The position numbers and the translations under genes were made by a program. The notes under the pieces were generated by a model that was not told where the DNA came from, did no database searches, and saw only the letters and a list, made by a program, of their open reading frames with translations. A DNA stretch of 64,000 bases from positions 620,001 to 684,000 of the forward strand of contig NADL03000517.1 of assembly GCA_002205965.3 (NCBI GenBank), in the 5' to 3' direction. Origin of the DNA: Kappaphycus alvarezii. Taxonomy: Eukaryota; Rhodophyta; Florideophyceae; Gigartinales; Solieriaceae. Positions 21,650-34,530 of the stretch are shown here, in pieces; position 1 is the first letter of the stretch, and every line of letters begins with the position of its first letter.

Positions 21650-24600
21650 AGATAAAATACGGCTACACAAGTATTTCAATCCATTTTCAGTACTTCTGAC
21701 TAAAACTCAATAAAAAATATTATCACCCTCCCTAGCCCACTAAAACATTCGGCACATTTATTCCTGCTACTTCTTCTGTAAAAACGCATGATACGTGAAT
21801 AATTCATCTGATTGGGGCAATAATTCTTAAACGTAACATTTAATTTGAGGGAAAACTCGATTGAGACCCCGACATTTCCTAATAGCGCAAAGTTGGGGGT
21901 AGTTAAAACGATTTTTGGTTTCACCAAGAGATGTTACCAGTTCACTAACTACGTTTAAAGTGAGTAGTAATGGAATAGACGGATACAAAAAATCAAGACT
22001 CCAAAATTTCCGGCACACGCAATCACATAGGGGAAACTTTCTATTCTCGCATTTGCTAAACGAAATTAAATGTAAATATAATTTGAGAGTAATTTTACTC
22101 TATTTTGTTTTTTAATCCCGTTGAAAGTGTGACGGATGTTACAGTAACGGAAACTGACAGCAGTTACCCCCAGAGAAAAAATGAAGTATTCTTTTGCTCT
22201 GAGTCAGTGCGGGGATCAAATCAGAGGCGATGTTGAAAGCTACTCGGATGGGAGTATTTGTTGCAATTAAATTCAATAACTATTTTCAAAAACCATTTTT
22301 ATTCCACGTCAAGTCCAGTGATCTTGGAAAGCCACTACTCTAGGCGAAGTAAGAAAAATTTTCATGAGTTTGAAAGAATCTTAGAGCTAATAGAAGTTTT
22401 TTCACGCCAAGAGCTATCCTGCATATAACGGATGCTATACTCGCCGGACATGTGGTTTCGAATTGTAAGTGGTCCATCAACTTACTCAATAAAAATCTCT
22501 TTAAGACCAAACTCGAGACCAAGAAAATATATCTATATTGCTCTTTTCACTACGAAGAGGGTCGTTTCTCGGAGCAGGATAACGAAATTTTGGTATTCAA
22601 AAGCGGCTTCCTTGTAATGTTCAGTGAAGCGACCTGCTCGATTTGCATCTGGAATATTTCTGAATGTATCTTTATACCTGCGAGCTACTTTGGCCGTATC
22701 ATTACATCTTACGACAAGAAAAGAATTTTTTGTGCTGCGATTCTATCCCCTTCAATCAAGGCATTATGGGACCCACTAGAAAATTTTTCTTTTTGATTCC
22801 CATTCTTGATATTAATCCATATGATTAAGCAAAGAAACGACGCTAGGATATTTTACTATCAAACTTTGAATTTTTCATTTCCTGAATCATTTATTAACAC
22901 TATCGTTGAACTCCCTTGTCTATTTTATTGCAAAAAAGCAGCATGGGTATTGGAAAATCATTTATGCTACTTTGATCAACATTTCTGAGCATTAAAAGTC
23001 GCAGTGCATTTTTCTCTTGATTAAGATTCTAAACATCGCATTTACTTGGGTGCGAATCGCAGTGTAACAAATTCCTAAAGAGTTCAACTTTATGAATGAA
23101 GCCTTGAAGCTGCCTTTTTCTTCTTCGGGGTGTTTGACAATTTGAGTCCTGCATACAAAACTCTCTCTGTAAAATAGATCTCTTAACCAACGGAACCCAT
23201 TATTTGGCTAAGAGAACTGGTTTACGTGAATTATCTTGAGAGCAGATTAGACGAGCATTGTACGTAATTTGAAGATTCTAGAATATCTAAATGCATCTAA
23301 GAATAAAATATTTACCGCAGCTAGACGGATAATATCCTCCTAAGTGAAAAAATTTCGCTGTTTTTTACCGATTATCGAATAAATCTGCTGCTCTTTTTCT
23401 GCAAGGAAAATTGATGGTCATAAACGTATAAAACCAAAAGGTTGTTACTGGGGACTCTAAAACATCGCAAAGTGTTGTTAGTTTTCCTATTACGTTTGCG
23501 TATAGGCCCACGAGTTCAAAGATATATATAGGAACTATACTGAGGTAAGTATTGATATGAGCAAAACAAACCCACCCTAAGTTTTCTTACGTGTATAAAT
23601 ATTAGCGAAATTTAATAGCGTTACAGAGATTTTGCTGATAAATATAACCGCCGATAAAAATAACCACCTTCAAAATTATGGGGGGAACATTTTATAAAAT
23701 CAGCTCCCATAGTCCTTTGAATCGAAATAGTTGTATTGAAGCGTTTTTTACCTAAATTTTGCTGTCCAAAATTTTAAATATTTCCACGCTCCGTTTTTCA
23801 CCAGAAAATTTGCCCCGTGTGCTACAGAAATTACCATCACGATATTACACAAATGAGAGAGTAAATCACGCTGAAAAAAACGCGAGGTTCACGATGGAGA
23901 TAACAGAAGCCTCATATACATATGTAATGAACGTTGAGATATATGTTCTGGCTTTGTCGCAGAAATTAATGTATGCAGATCTATTCAGGGTCTGTAATCT
24001 CATTTTTAGCTCCATTATGGGCTTTTCTACACATGGATTGGATACGATGCGTTCTGCCCAGAAAATACCAATCTTTTAGGTTTATTTTTTCTTGGAAGAA
24101 CCATCTTCTTTTCCAAAATACTCCAATGCTGGGGTAACTCTAAAGTGACTTCAACAAAAGATACATGTTCAACAACTACCGATACCACTAATAATATGGA
24201 CTATTATAGCCGTCTTCATCTGCAAGCAGCGCTACTGTCTGGTTTTCCTCTGCTTAATACTACAAATAAGATATCGCTGTAACTTACAGCCTACTTTATA
24301 ATCAATGCGCTTCAATTTCTCTGATCTGCATGACTTCAAGTTTTTTGGACACCTCATACTTTTTGCGGAAGAACTAGAAGAACCTTTACGCAATACAAAA
24401 ACTCCTATACCTGGTTTTTTGACAATGCTGTCCAAATACAATACATGATATCTACTATGTGGCTTATTATTTTCGTATTACGTATACAATTATTGAACAG
24501 CTATCGCAATGCTTATGGCATGTAGTACAGGATAACAATTAAAAGATCAGAATAGACTTGGCTGTTGGGTTCAATGTTGCAGCGTTTCTGTTGTATGCAG

Positions 24601-26400
24601 AAGCTTCGAACCCCGAAGAAGTAGCGTCACATCTCAATACTGGCTATGTCATTGGGTTTCATTATATTATCCGAATCGATTAATACTTTCCAATTTTCGA
24701 CTGAAGAGGAATAATTTGTGCAAGTAATGAATATCTTTAAATATTTGAATGGCTTAACCTACAGGGTTGGTGAATTTGAGAAAACACACATCTGATAGCT
24801 GGATTGTATAGAAGAACAGTAGTAATAATGCGTACCGTTTAAAAGCTACTCTAGTATCTTTATGTTCGCATCTGTTACTTTTAATAGACTTTTAACGTAT
24901 GTAGAATCTATTTTTCGAGATAAATTTAAAATTTAGGATCATCTTGTGCTAAACTTTGGTCGCAGTCAAGTCAGACATATTATATCGTCTGTTAGAAGTT
25001 ATAGTTTTCGCACTTCACTTCTGTCTTTATTCTTCTTAAGTACATAATAGGGTAGTCCGGTAAATCTACCTAAAGTCAGACTACAATTCAGTTTGGTAGT
25101 ATTTGCCGCGAAATAGTAGGAGACAAATCTCGACAATAGAATCCCTCAGACTTCATTTAAAGCGAAATACCATGGACTCCATCGGACTCTAACTCCTGTC
25201 ACTCTCAACTGCACATATGCGCCAGAGAATTGTGATCCCTACAAAAGCCATCTTTTCAAGTAAAAATCAACATATTACATAAGTTGATTACAGTATCAGA
25301 GGAGGAAAATATTGTCGAGATAAAATGACGTCACCCAATTCAGGTGTTGACTAAATGTCGCATATCTAATGAAAAGTCATTCTCGGACGTGTGTCAAAGC
25401 TAAAGAAGCATATTTTCGACGGAAATGGCATGGAGCGAAACTACCAAATCAATTGACTTTTGACATTCCAATGCCGGCATACCTTGTCGGATTCAGTTTT
25501 TCGCGGTTAACTACAACCAAATTTAGGAGAATCCTGAATTATGTACGTGCAAGAATATTTCCAGTGAAACAAAGAAAGCAGTTTATCTCGCTTCGGAGAT
25601 GCCCAAAGATTGCCTCTCTCTTCTCATTGATGTGGTTCGTCTCCATCAAGAGGATGAAATCGCGGTTCTTATATTTTCTTTCCTGAAAAAAACTGTAGCA
25701 TTGAGAAAACGGACGATGGATAGATTTGTTTACTAACAGACAATTTCAATGACGAATATTTTACCGTCCTTACAGAGTTATCTTATTGACAATAAGATAA
25801 TGCTCTTGTCTGATTCACGTGATTTCATTTCGCCATCCTTAAACCGTTCTTTAGATCCCGAATCTCTGTTATTCAATCTTCACAGTTTCTTAGAACCCAT
25901 CTATCATTTCTTCTCATGGTCCCAGTGGCTTGTTATATTTCACCATGGGAAACTAAGGAGTTACGAGATTATCTTCATGGTTTTGACTGCTTGCGATACC
26001 ACTCTATGGGTTTCCTTCGTTTTTGCTTCACCTCGAAAGTCTTGCAGGTAGCATCAGATTAGATTTATTTGCAGGATCAGTGTTATCGCTTGCTTTAGCT
26101 TTTGCAATTTGAAACGGTGCAATAAGATGGCTTGGTTCAAAGTGCCTTGGTGGAACGCTGGTCGTGACTGAAGTACCGAGCGGAACAACGTTTTTGGCAA
26201 AGAAAGCCTTGGATCGGATGGGAGCAAGTTAAAGCTGACAGGGATGTTTTGGGTCGCTATTCTACATGAAAATAACCGAAAAAATCCCCCTATTCTACAG
26301 TTAAGACTGGAGATAGGCATTAGATTAGAAAATGTCTTGTTGCCAATTTCGCTCGAGGGCTTGTTCACCGGTCAGCTAGACCATTTTCATGTATAAAAGC
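21650..26400. other. AT-rich island without genes
   Basis: About 4.7 kb of AT-rich DNA with only short frames broken by many stops. Pieces around 22432-22796 and 23759-24079 stay open for 60-115 codons but show no recognisable family. Most plausibly it consists of old, mutated transposon sequence. Confidence 0.5.
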
Positions 26401-26812
26401 GAAGTTAAGTTGACTGTCTGAGAATGGGACAGCAGGGGGCACGCATGGTTCCATCTGTGTGTACTCCGTATTAACAGGCACTTTGCTATATCAGCCAAGG
26501 AGACCCTCGGGTGGTTGCGATTCGTCCTCATGCAAAGGCACGCTGCGGCGATGTTTTCTTCCAACAACGCATGTGTTACGGTTTGTCTCACACCTGCCTT
26601 GTGCAATAGTCCTGCCTAACTCTGACTCCTTTTCTGATCCCCCCCCAATACCGTAATCAGATCAGCTTCCCCCACGTACAGTATCTATAAATAGCCGTCC
26701 TACATCCCCCATCAGTACTGTAAAGCACCCCAAATTTCTCTCTGTATTGGAGTCTCCTGGCGTTGTACTGTACAGTATTGTACGTACTACTGCACACTAC
26801 AACTGCACGAAG
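26401..26812. other. Left flank of the copia insertion
   Basis: No coding motif. A TCTATAAATAG TATA-like box lies near 26684, and inverted pentamer units (GTACTGTACAGTATTGTAC) lie at 26764-26784. The copia element inserted close to these, at a TGTAC site. Confidence 0.45.
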
Positions 26813-26817
26813 TGTAC

Positions 26818-27201
26818 TGTGGCACCATACGGGTCTCTCGTGACACTACAAAGGGTCCGAGCCCTTTGCGGAGGAAATTTCGATGTGGGACTAGAAGGAA
26901 AGGATAGTTGACTAAGGAGTAATAAGAGGTTTAGAGTATAGGGACAAGTAGCGACGGATACCAGTAAAGTGCGTTGCACGGTTTACTAGACAATTCCTCC
27001 GTGTCTCCCGTCGACAATATCGGGATAACAGAGCCCGTTACTTAAATCGAATCGACTGGGTCACCTAGGATATGATTAACAGAAAAAACAGTGCCGAGGG
27101 AGTCAAGGCATAAGTACTGAACGACGGCGCGAATCGGGCGACATTACAGCGCTGCACACAGTACGATAATTACAGCGCCGTACAGTGAAGGGCTGTGAAC
27201 A
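26818..27201 (-). repeat. 3' LTR of copia element
   Basis: 384 bp. It shares long blocks with 33224-33524 (for example the GGGTCCGAGCCCTTTGCGGA segment) but retains about 90 bp that the other LTR lacks. Several substitutions separate the two, so the element is older than the Ty3 insertion. Confidence 0.85.
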
Positions 27202-27369
27202 CTCCCCTCCGTCGTACGATCACGGAGGTGTTTATCATACTCGGAATTGAACTCGAGACCACAGTGCACAGTGCTACCAAATATTCCGCTCTGACACATG
27301 ATGTTTCCATTTCGACAGACAACAGTACTGTAATGCGAAATGGGGTGAGCCTCGATTCACAAGCTGGGA

Positions 27370-27781
27370 GAAAAAAATTCAAGAACAGAAAAACGAGGCG
27401 GCGAGCGATCTCTGTCTGCGAAATGTTTTCCTCATGCCAAGCGAGTGCTTTACCCTGCTCTATTTTCGTCAGTTTGACTCCAGTTGGCATTCTCGGTCTC
27501 CATGCTATTGGCGAATGTTGTTTTGAAGAGTACTGGCCTTTGGTAGTTTAGTTTTACTTGATTGGGAAGGCAATTTCTTCAAATGATCCATGGTTTTTCA
27601 TCCCCTCAGGTAGCCCATTTGGAAAAAAAATTCAAAATTTTTTGTTTCAACTTAAGGTTTTGCTTCTTTATATGTTATGACTGGCAGCGATGATTGGCCC
27701 GATTAATTTTTTAATTCGACATTTTGTTAAGATTTTTTTATAAAAAAAATAGGGTGTGCTCCATAGTTTTTTCGCGCACTG
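27370..27781 (-). pseudogene. Tc1-like transposon 5' fragment
   Basis: On the minus strand a terminal-repeat-like end, CAGTGCGCGAAAAAACTATG, begins at 27781 next to TA. About 290 bp further in, a short frame starts MPTGVKLTKIEQGKALAWHE and continues with an EIARRL helix-turn-helix, typical of Tc1/IS630 transposase N-termini. The rest of the transposase is missing. It sits inside the copia element, implying nested insertion followed by deletion. Confidence 0.55.
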
Positions 27782-28229
27782 TATATAGAATGAATTCCCA
27801 GCTTCATGGTCGGAACTTGAAAAAGTACCATGAGCTTCGACGGCTTACAGTTGCTGGATCGTGTCGCTGTCAATCAAGTTGACAACAAAAATGAATTTCA
27901 GTTCACTTGGGCTTGATCAAAGTATGGTGATGTGCTGTGTCACACCAGGGTTGCAGGATATCCTACACGCGGTAAAGCCCGTAGACCCGCTCAGACACAG
28001 TAATGTCATTCACACAATGAACAAGACAAAGCATGATCCATCGAGACCCAAGATGTCAAGTTATCAGCCAGGGGACAATGATCAAACAGTGAACTAGCAG
28101 TCCGATTTGAATCATTTTTTATTGGTGGTTCCATATTAAAGCGCCGATATTACACTCATCCTCGCGTTTATTCTTACGAATTATCCATTGTTCAACCTTG
28201 GGGTTCAGTGTTCCAGATAGAAGCACTTC

Positions 28230-29757
28230 CCGAAGTGCCGCTTGATTCATGGTCTTCGTCAGCCCGTCAGCGAGATTGTCAGCAGTGCGAACGAAGTCGG
28301 TGACAGAAATTCCGAGTTCCTGAATCCTTCGCGAGCGGCAGCTATATCCAGAATTAGTCGCTTTTCTGAAGTTCGAGACCCTTTAGAGATAACATCGAAC
28401 AATTTTTTGTTGTCGGTGTAGAGTTTGGCAGGGACTATAGAGGATGGATGCAACGCGCGAATTTCTTCAGCAATGGTGTGAACTTGATCAAACATGTCGT
28501 CGAACGCGATTAGCTCGGCCGCAAGTGCAGAAAGAACAACTCTGCGTGCCTTTTACGATTTGAAAACAGCCTGGATTGCGGTACCTGTGCTGTCCGCCAG
28601 GAAAACGATGTACCCAAGCTGCGAGGTGGCATCGTGGTTCATAGCAAAAGACGCATCCGAATAGCCGATGAGCTGAAAAGAGCTTGGTTCCAAGGGCCGG
28701 AATGTAATTCCAAGTGCATTTTTCTTGGCGTATTCAACGGTACGATTCGAGCACTTCATATAAGCGCGGCGTCCTTCTCGAAACTTACCCACGGTGACCT
28801 GTGTCAATTGAGAAACTTCATACATGAGATCCGGGGGCGTATGCGAGAGCCAAGCGAGTTGTATACGGAGAGATGCGACGCTCGAGAAGTCAGCGTCGGG
28901 TGACAGTGGCTGCATGCGTTGGATGTAACCATTTTGCTCCATTTTCAGGATGGAATTCTCATCTAATGCGATGTGGAAGCTGTGAACGTAACGGGGAAAG
29001 TCTCATCTTGGGCCATTCCAAAGCGGTGAGACGTCTTCCTGACTTGCTCTCTGAATTTTTCGTTCCCAGCTCTCACCAAGTCATCCACGTAGGTACCAGA
29101 AAAACCTTGGATTGATCCGCCTTTCGTGGCCACATGGAGGGCCGGATCAGAGCGCATTGGTTTCAAGGAGAGGTCCTTACGGTGGTCAGGGTCAATTATA
29201 TGGAACCATGACTCTCCTGCAACGCAAAGACCGCAGATAGGCTTCAAGATTTGTAGGCACTGGTCAGCGGATAAGGAGAACTCCGGGGCGAAATACTTTA
29301 TCTATACATCTCACAAGAAAGGGAAAGCTGATTTTAAGTAAGCCTGCCGTATATCAGAAGTCCAAACTTGGAACTTATGGGCTGTAGTGAGGGCAAGGAT
29401 TAACCTGATCGACGCTGGTTGGAGTGTTTCAGCGTTATGAACCATCATGCGTTTCATCTTATCCCTATGTCCCCAAATGACATAGCGCGCCTTGAATTTT
29501 ACATCTCCATCTTCCGTAGACTTGATAGCTAGTATAAAGCGGCCAAGTAGGAGATTTCCATCAGGAGGGACGTCTTCTTTGAGGATGATCTTAAAGGTCG
29601 CCTGGTCAATAATTCCTTTGACCTCTTTGTGCTTCGCCGCATTCATCTCAGAAGATGAGCAGCGTGGATCGCAGGGGCCGAGGACTTCTGTAAGTAGCAC
29701 AGAATGTTCATGCGATAAATCCGCTGGGGATTGATGCTGATACAAAGAGCGATGCAA
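28230..29757 (-). pseudogene. Copia reverse transcriptase and RNase H remnant
   Basis: Fragments in several frames. 29757-29311 has the RT N-terminal region (a KHKEVKGIID segment and WTSDIRQAYLKS). 29247-28963 has KPICGLCVAGESW and the catalytic Y-V-D-D. 28942-28553 has LRIQLAWLSHTPPDLMYEVS and a GYSDASFAMNHD RNase H start. 28495-28259 has LYTDNKKLFDVISKGS and related RNase H sequence. The order and motifs are standard for Ty1/copia; frame breaks between pieces show loss of function. Confidence 0.8.
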
Positions 29758-29832
29758 ATCCAGAAAGAATGAACTGGAGGCATCAGTGGGAGTTCTTTAG
29801 GGCTTGACCTGTGCAAAGCCAAACGAAGAGGG

Positions 29833-30812
29833 TCACGAGCTTGATTGTTCATCAGTAAAATAAATCAGTTTCTTTGCGCGATCCACATCAGTTACGGGCC
29901 ACGGGCCAGTCCATTCGCCAATGCGGTTGGCAACCTGCTTCTCTAGCCACACCAGAACTTGGCTTCCAACCTCAACAGTGATATCAGCTGAGGGGGAGAC
30001 CTTTTGGCCTACGGCTCTTTGTATGCGAAGGCGGGCCATCTCCATCTCCATTTGTTGATTTTCTGTGGTGCCGAGGATCATAGATTGTTTGAGAGAGGAC
30101 TTAGGCATTGGGGGTTCACCAAAAACTCGAATGGACGGGTCTCTCCCGAAGACAAGAGCCGAGGGGACGAGACCCTCTGGTCCAAGCGTGTCATTCATCG
30201 CCTTAACGGATAAGGCGAGAAGGACGTTCTGAGGGGCATCTGGATAGACGGAGCGAAGTTTGCGGAAGGTGTTTCGTAAGGGGTGATGGTATCGTTCTCC
30301 TACCCCCAGCGCGTTATAAGGATTTGGCAATCTCAACACCAGCGGTGCGGGCAATGGTAACGAATGTTTCTTTGAATTGTGCTCCTCGTTCGACTCGAAT
30401 GGTTTTTGGGAGCCCTGTGTAAATATTTGCCCAGCATTTTAAGGGCGTTTTCCATATTGTTTGCGTGGAAATATCTTTGAGGAAGCGCGCCGAGGAGAAA
30501 TGGGTGAAACTATCGACGATATGAATCACCGGTTTAGATTCCAAGTACAAGATGTCCATAGTGATCCGCTCATTGAAGGGGATGGACTCTGTGCCAATGA
30601 GACCCGAATTCTTCCGGGCCATCGTTGATTCGCTTGCATGAATCACACTCTCTTGAAATAGCTTGCAGTGACTTATAGGTGTCAGATGACAGGTCTCCGG
30701 GGCGGGCTCTTTTGAGGAGTGCGAACAGCTTGGAAGAGGACAGGCGGGCGAAATAACTGAGGAGCTTGAGTATCTGTAAGCTGGTTAAGTAAGTCATAAC
30801 CGGAAATAACAT
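29833..30812 (-). pseudogene. Copia integrase remnant
   Basis: The zinc-binding start (CDSCKRIN, with the histidine side partly changed) is at 30812-30570. The catalytic core is at 30646-30314 (ERITMDILYL, then IRVERGAQF where the second catalytic residue reads Glu rather than Asp). The last part at 30354-29833 carries LGVGERYHHPLR with the third catalytic Glu, and MNDTLGPEGLVPSALVFG. The three pieces lie in different frames. Confidence 0.75.
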
Positions 30813-31377
30813 GACAGCGAAGAGATGTCCGTCTTTTCGCTTGATCTGTTACAACCACACGGCTGGAGATGCAGTTCCCCTGGTCACAATTGGTAAAGAC
30901 TTTCATGACGAGTCTGCTTACGACGTTTTCAGCTACAAACGAGTGATTATCCAGGTCTTCCGACCCTAATAACGCAGGAAAGTCGGCGGCGACAACGTCC
31001 AGTGAGATTAATAATGTCAGTACGCCGCCGGTGGTATTGAGAGGCATGTCGATTTGCCCAAGTGAATCGAACACGGCATCTGCAAAACATAATCGCTTGA
31101 AGCTGCGACGCAGCTCAGGTGGTCTACATCTAAGCTGGCTGAAGATTCTGCGAGGTTCTCGGATTCCGATAACGGACTTCGGTGCACCAATGTCCGAGCA
31201 AAAAGCTGGTTCGTAGAATTTCTTTGACTGAAGCACTCCAGAGGACAGATTGATCTCGAATATAGGCAACGATTCTGTGGATGACGAAGATAGGCGTCCA
31301 GGACATGAATTAGAACTTCCAATATGTTTTTCCGGAAGGCGACGACGTTGGGAAGCTACAGCATGTAGCCCTATCAA
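30682..31377 (-). pseudogene. Copia aspartic protease region
   Basis: A 231-codon frame contains F-C-S-D-I-G-A-P-K-S-V-I-G, fitting a retropepsin active site with Ile in place of the usual Thr or Ser after Asp. Further on PLNTTGGVLTLLISLDVV and PALLGSEDLDNH match the flap and C-terminal loop regions. It overlaps the start of the integrase pieces in another frame. Confidence 0.65.
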
Positions 31378-31466
31378 AAATCCGCCCCCGGGGTTCCATC
31401 CGAGTGTGAATGGAGTCTCGGCCCAATAGAGGCATAAATATGATTGATAGCAGTTTTCTTGTCAAA

Positions 31467-33068
31467 TTATTCGAAAGCACAAGTGATTTCACTGTCAGGT
31501 TCGGCGTACGTCTGATCAACTAGTCTTTCAAACTCGTTAAGTTCGGCGTCCTCGGTGAAAGAGTGGTTAAGGTCATCCGTACCTTCTTCCATCATCATAC
31601 TCTCCTGTTGTGCGCTGACATTTTCCGAGGTCTTGCCGATTGTCGTCATAAGATCGTGTACTATGTGTACAGAAGGCGTTCTGTCAGCTAGGTTGTCACG
31701 CACGAATTGTTGGATGTCATTCGTACGATGAAAGCTTGACAGATGCTCGTCAAAACCGCAAGTGTGACATAGCATGCGTTTACCATTGCAGTCAAGGGTA
31801 TTTTTCCGATGTGTTTTCTGCCCACTTCTGCTTTGGACATTTTTGTTCTTCTTCATAGGCAAGCGTCGGTATTTTGGTGGCAATGGTCTCCCGTAGCGCT
31901 GGTACAGAAGTTGTTGGGGTATTCGTGCAGAACCAGCCCTGTCTTCCGTGGGCGAGTTCCCGTTCTTTTCGGGGGAGAACTGCAAGTTCTCACGCAAAGC
32001 GGTGACAAAATGGTTGAAAGAGGACTTGGAGGTGGTGATTTGACTGATTGCCGGGATTGCCCGATCTTGCTGTAATAAAGCAGAACGGAGAGTGCAAATC
32101 TTATGATTGTCGGATCGGCACAGACTGAGGCACTGTTGCGTCAGTGTGTTGATCCGAGTGACCAGGCGATCTAGGCCTACACTGACATTCGTCGCGTCAG
32201 TTTCCTTCATGATCTTCGTGAGGGTCAAACATTCCAGTTCTGATTGTGCTTCAAGTTGGCGTGCATCGTGGTCGTATTCCTTGAGCATAACCTCAAATTG
32301 TTCGCGATAGGACATGTCCGTAATGCGGTGATCAAGAAAATATTTTCTAGCTGGCCCGGTGAAAATAATATTAAAGAACGATGACTTCATCTTGGGCGAC
32401 AGTCCAGATTTGGAAGTACAGACGTCATAATCACGAAGAAAGGATTGAATAGGCTGCATTTGGTGCGTTTTTAGGTGTCTTTCTCCGCTAAAATTCTGAT
32501 TTCTAAAAAAGTTGACGATTGTGGACAAAATTTTCGTATCTGGATGGCGGAAGTTGAGTGCTTCGTCCGGCTCAATGCGAGAATTCAATCCTTTGTATTG
32601 AGTCCCGTTATCCAGGATCCTCGGTTGCTGGGATGTTTGCGATGGGTACTGAACCGGGTTGACTGTGGTTTGAGGTGAATTTCTTGAAGTCTGCATTGAC
32701 GAGTATGATGGATCCAATATCTCGTTCTACGGCGGCAGTTCCAAAAACTTCTTGTAGCGGGCTATGATTTTCTTCGCTAAGTCCTTCGTTTGATCTCTGG
32801 TATCGGTCGCTACGGATGCGAGCCAAAAAAAAGCCATTGCATTTGTGTTCACTTGTAGGGTGGCATCATCTACTGAGGAGATTACGACTCCTTTTAGCGC
32901 AAGGCACTGATACAGGTCGCTCATGTCCTTGAAGAGCCGAATAGTGAGCGGTGGTTTTCCAGACACCTCATCGGTGAACAAAGATTGAACGGGAGGAAGA
33001 ATCATTTTGATGGACGACGTAATTTCTTGAAGCGGGTTCTCTTCTCCGATTGCGTTCAGTTCTAACAA
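31467..33068 (-). pseudogene. gag: Copia Gag remnant
   Basis: Two frames, 33068-32727 and 32717-31467 (416 codons), are separated by a stop. The larger has an RNA-binding-type zinc knuckle variant C-H-T-C-G-F-D-E-H-L-S-S-F-H, that is C-X2-C-X4-H-X4-H instead of CCHC, preceded by a basic stretch. Helical capsid-like sequence is present at about 32400-32000. The first piece lacks an ATG. Confidence 0.6.
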
Positions 33069-33223
33069 AAGTTGAAATAATTAAAACAACTTCTTCTCCG
33101 TCTCACTCGACGGCTTGTACTTCTCGACGAAGAGCTTGATTTGAGAGGAAGTTGCTCTGCGTGCATCGTTGCGGGTCGTGAGAGTCATCATTCTTCACGA
33201 GTTCGCGAGGTGCGATTCCTGAT

Positions 33224-33524
33224 TGTGGCACCACACGGGTCCCTCGTGATATACAAAGGGTCCGAGCCCTTTGCGGAGGAAAGTGCGATGTGAGACTAGA
33301 AGGAAAGGATAGTTGACTAGGGAATAATAAGAGGGGGATAACAGAGCCCGTTACTTGAGTCGAATCGACTGGGTCACTTAGGATGTGATTAACAAACAAG
33401 ACATTGCTGAGTGAGTCAAGGCATAAGTACTGAACGACGGTGCGAATCGGGCGACATTACAGCGCTGCACACAGTACGGTAATTACTGTACAGTACAGCG
33501 CCGTACAGTGCAGGGCTGTCAACA
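33224..33524 (-). repeat. 5' LTR of copia element
   Basis: 301 bp on the minus strand starting TGTTGACAGC and ending GGTGCCACA. It has lost about 90 bp relative to the 3' LTR. It also contains an inserted or expanded CTGTACAGTA pentamer stretch near 33487 that the other LTR lacks. Confidence 0.82.
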
Positions 33525-33627
33525 TGTACAGTATAGTACTACAAACTCCCCACATGTAATGTGTGACTATTTCTATTTTCAGGGCAAATGGTATACGATG
33601 CCACCAAATAAAATAAAATGTTCATTC

Positions 33628-33954
33628 TGTTGGAATATTGGTACGTATAGGGGAAGAGATAGCCTTTTATTCGTACGTACAGTAGCTCTCGGAAGAGCCA
33701 AATTTATACAACCCAGTCAGGAGCTATTTTCTCATTGGCCAGCACCTTCCTGAAAAGCACCTCTGGACAAGAGGATGGTAGCCAGTCGGAACGCTCACTG
33801 TTTCTCAGGTACCGAAACTCTCTAGCAGCCCTCGACAATCTTTCTCTATATAAAGGACACTCCAGGCGTCTTTCTGACTGACCGGAGCAACAACAACAAA
33901 CCCAACCAGTTCCAACTTTCCGCACATTCCACCAAAGGCATCGCACGGTCAACA
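33628..33954 (+). repeat. Possible solo LTR
   Basis: This segment starts TGTTGGAATATTGG, a common copia LTR opening, ends GGTCAACA, and has a TATATAAAGG box near 33847. No partner LTR or target duplication was found, so it could instead be an ordinary promoter. Confidence 0.3.
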
Positions 33955-34014
33955 ATGTACTTACAGGATCGTGTGATGATGCTTGCCGTGCAGAACACGA
34001 ATATCAACAGAACG

Positions 34015-34290
34015 CGTACAGTACTGTACAGCACAGTATAGTGAACGCCGTACAGAGTACTGGAGCCTTTACAGTTCATACTGTAAAGGGTATTGTGCGG
34101 TCCTGTAATGTGGAAAAGGTGGTCAGGTACGGCTATCATATTGCCTGGTACAGTACAGCGGGTCATTGAGAGGATTTGAGCCGCGACGGCTTGATGTTAA
34201 CTGTACTGTACTATACAGTACTGTACAGTGCTTTACAACAATCCACTGTATGCAACAGTACTGTACTGTACTGTACTGTACAGTACAGTG
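34015..34290. repeat. Inverted TACAG/TACTG pentamer clusters
   Basis: Two dense patches, 34015-34095 and 34199-34290, of GTACAGTAC and TACTGTACTG units, together the densest in the window. They lie 240-500 bp upstream of the SPRING-like gene. CAGTGGTGCGCAAAAGTGTC just after the second patch resembles a Tc1-type terminal repeat. Confidence 0.75.
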
Positions 34291-34530
34291 GTGCGCAAAA
34301 GTGTCAGTGCCGGGCGAGGTGTTTGTCTGTCGCGCTGGAATTCAAATTGGACTTTGTTCAATTTTTTGATCAACTTCCACAAAATTACGTTGAGCATTCC
34401 AGGCCGCAGCAATTGCCTCTGGCATCTCGTCAACGCCAGGCACGCGAGTCCTCAATGACACTCACATCCGCCATCGTCCACCCCGAGCCTCTTGTCTGAC
34501 CGAAAAGGACATGCCTCCTGGTACACACTC

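Larger units (their letters stand above)
26818..33524 (-). mobile_element. Degenerate Ty1/copia LTR retrotransposon
   Basis: 6.7-kb element read on the minus strand. LTR-like ends are 33224-33524 and 26818-27201, both starting TGTT and ending GGTGCCACA. Immediately outside, TGTAC occurs at 26813-26817 and again at 33525-33529, a perfect 5-bp target duplication. Internal order is gag, protease, integrase, reverse transcriptase, RNase H, the copia arrangement. All coding parts carry frameshifts or stops. A Tc1-type fragment lies between RNase H and the 3' LTR. Confidence 0.88.
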
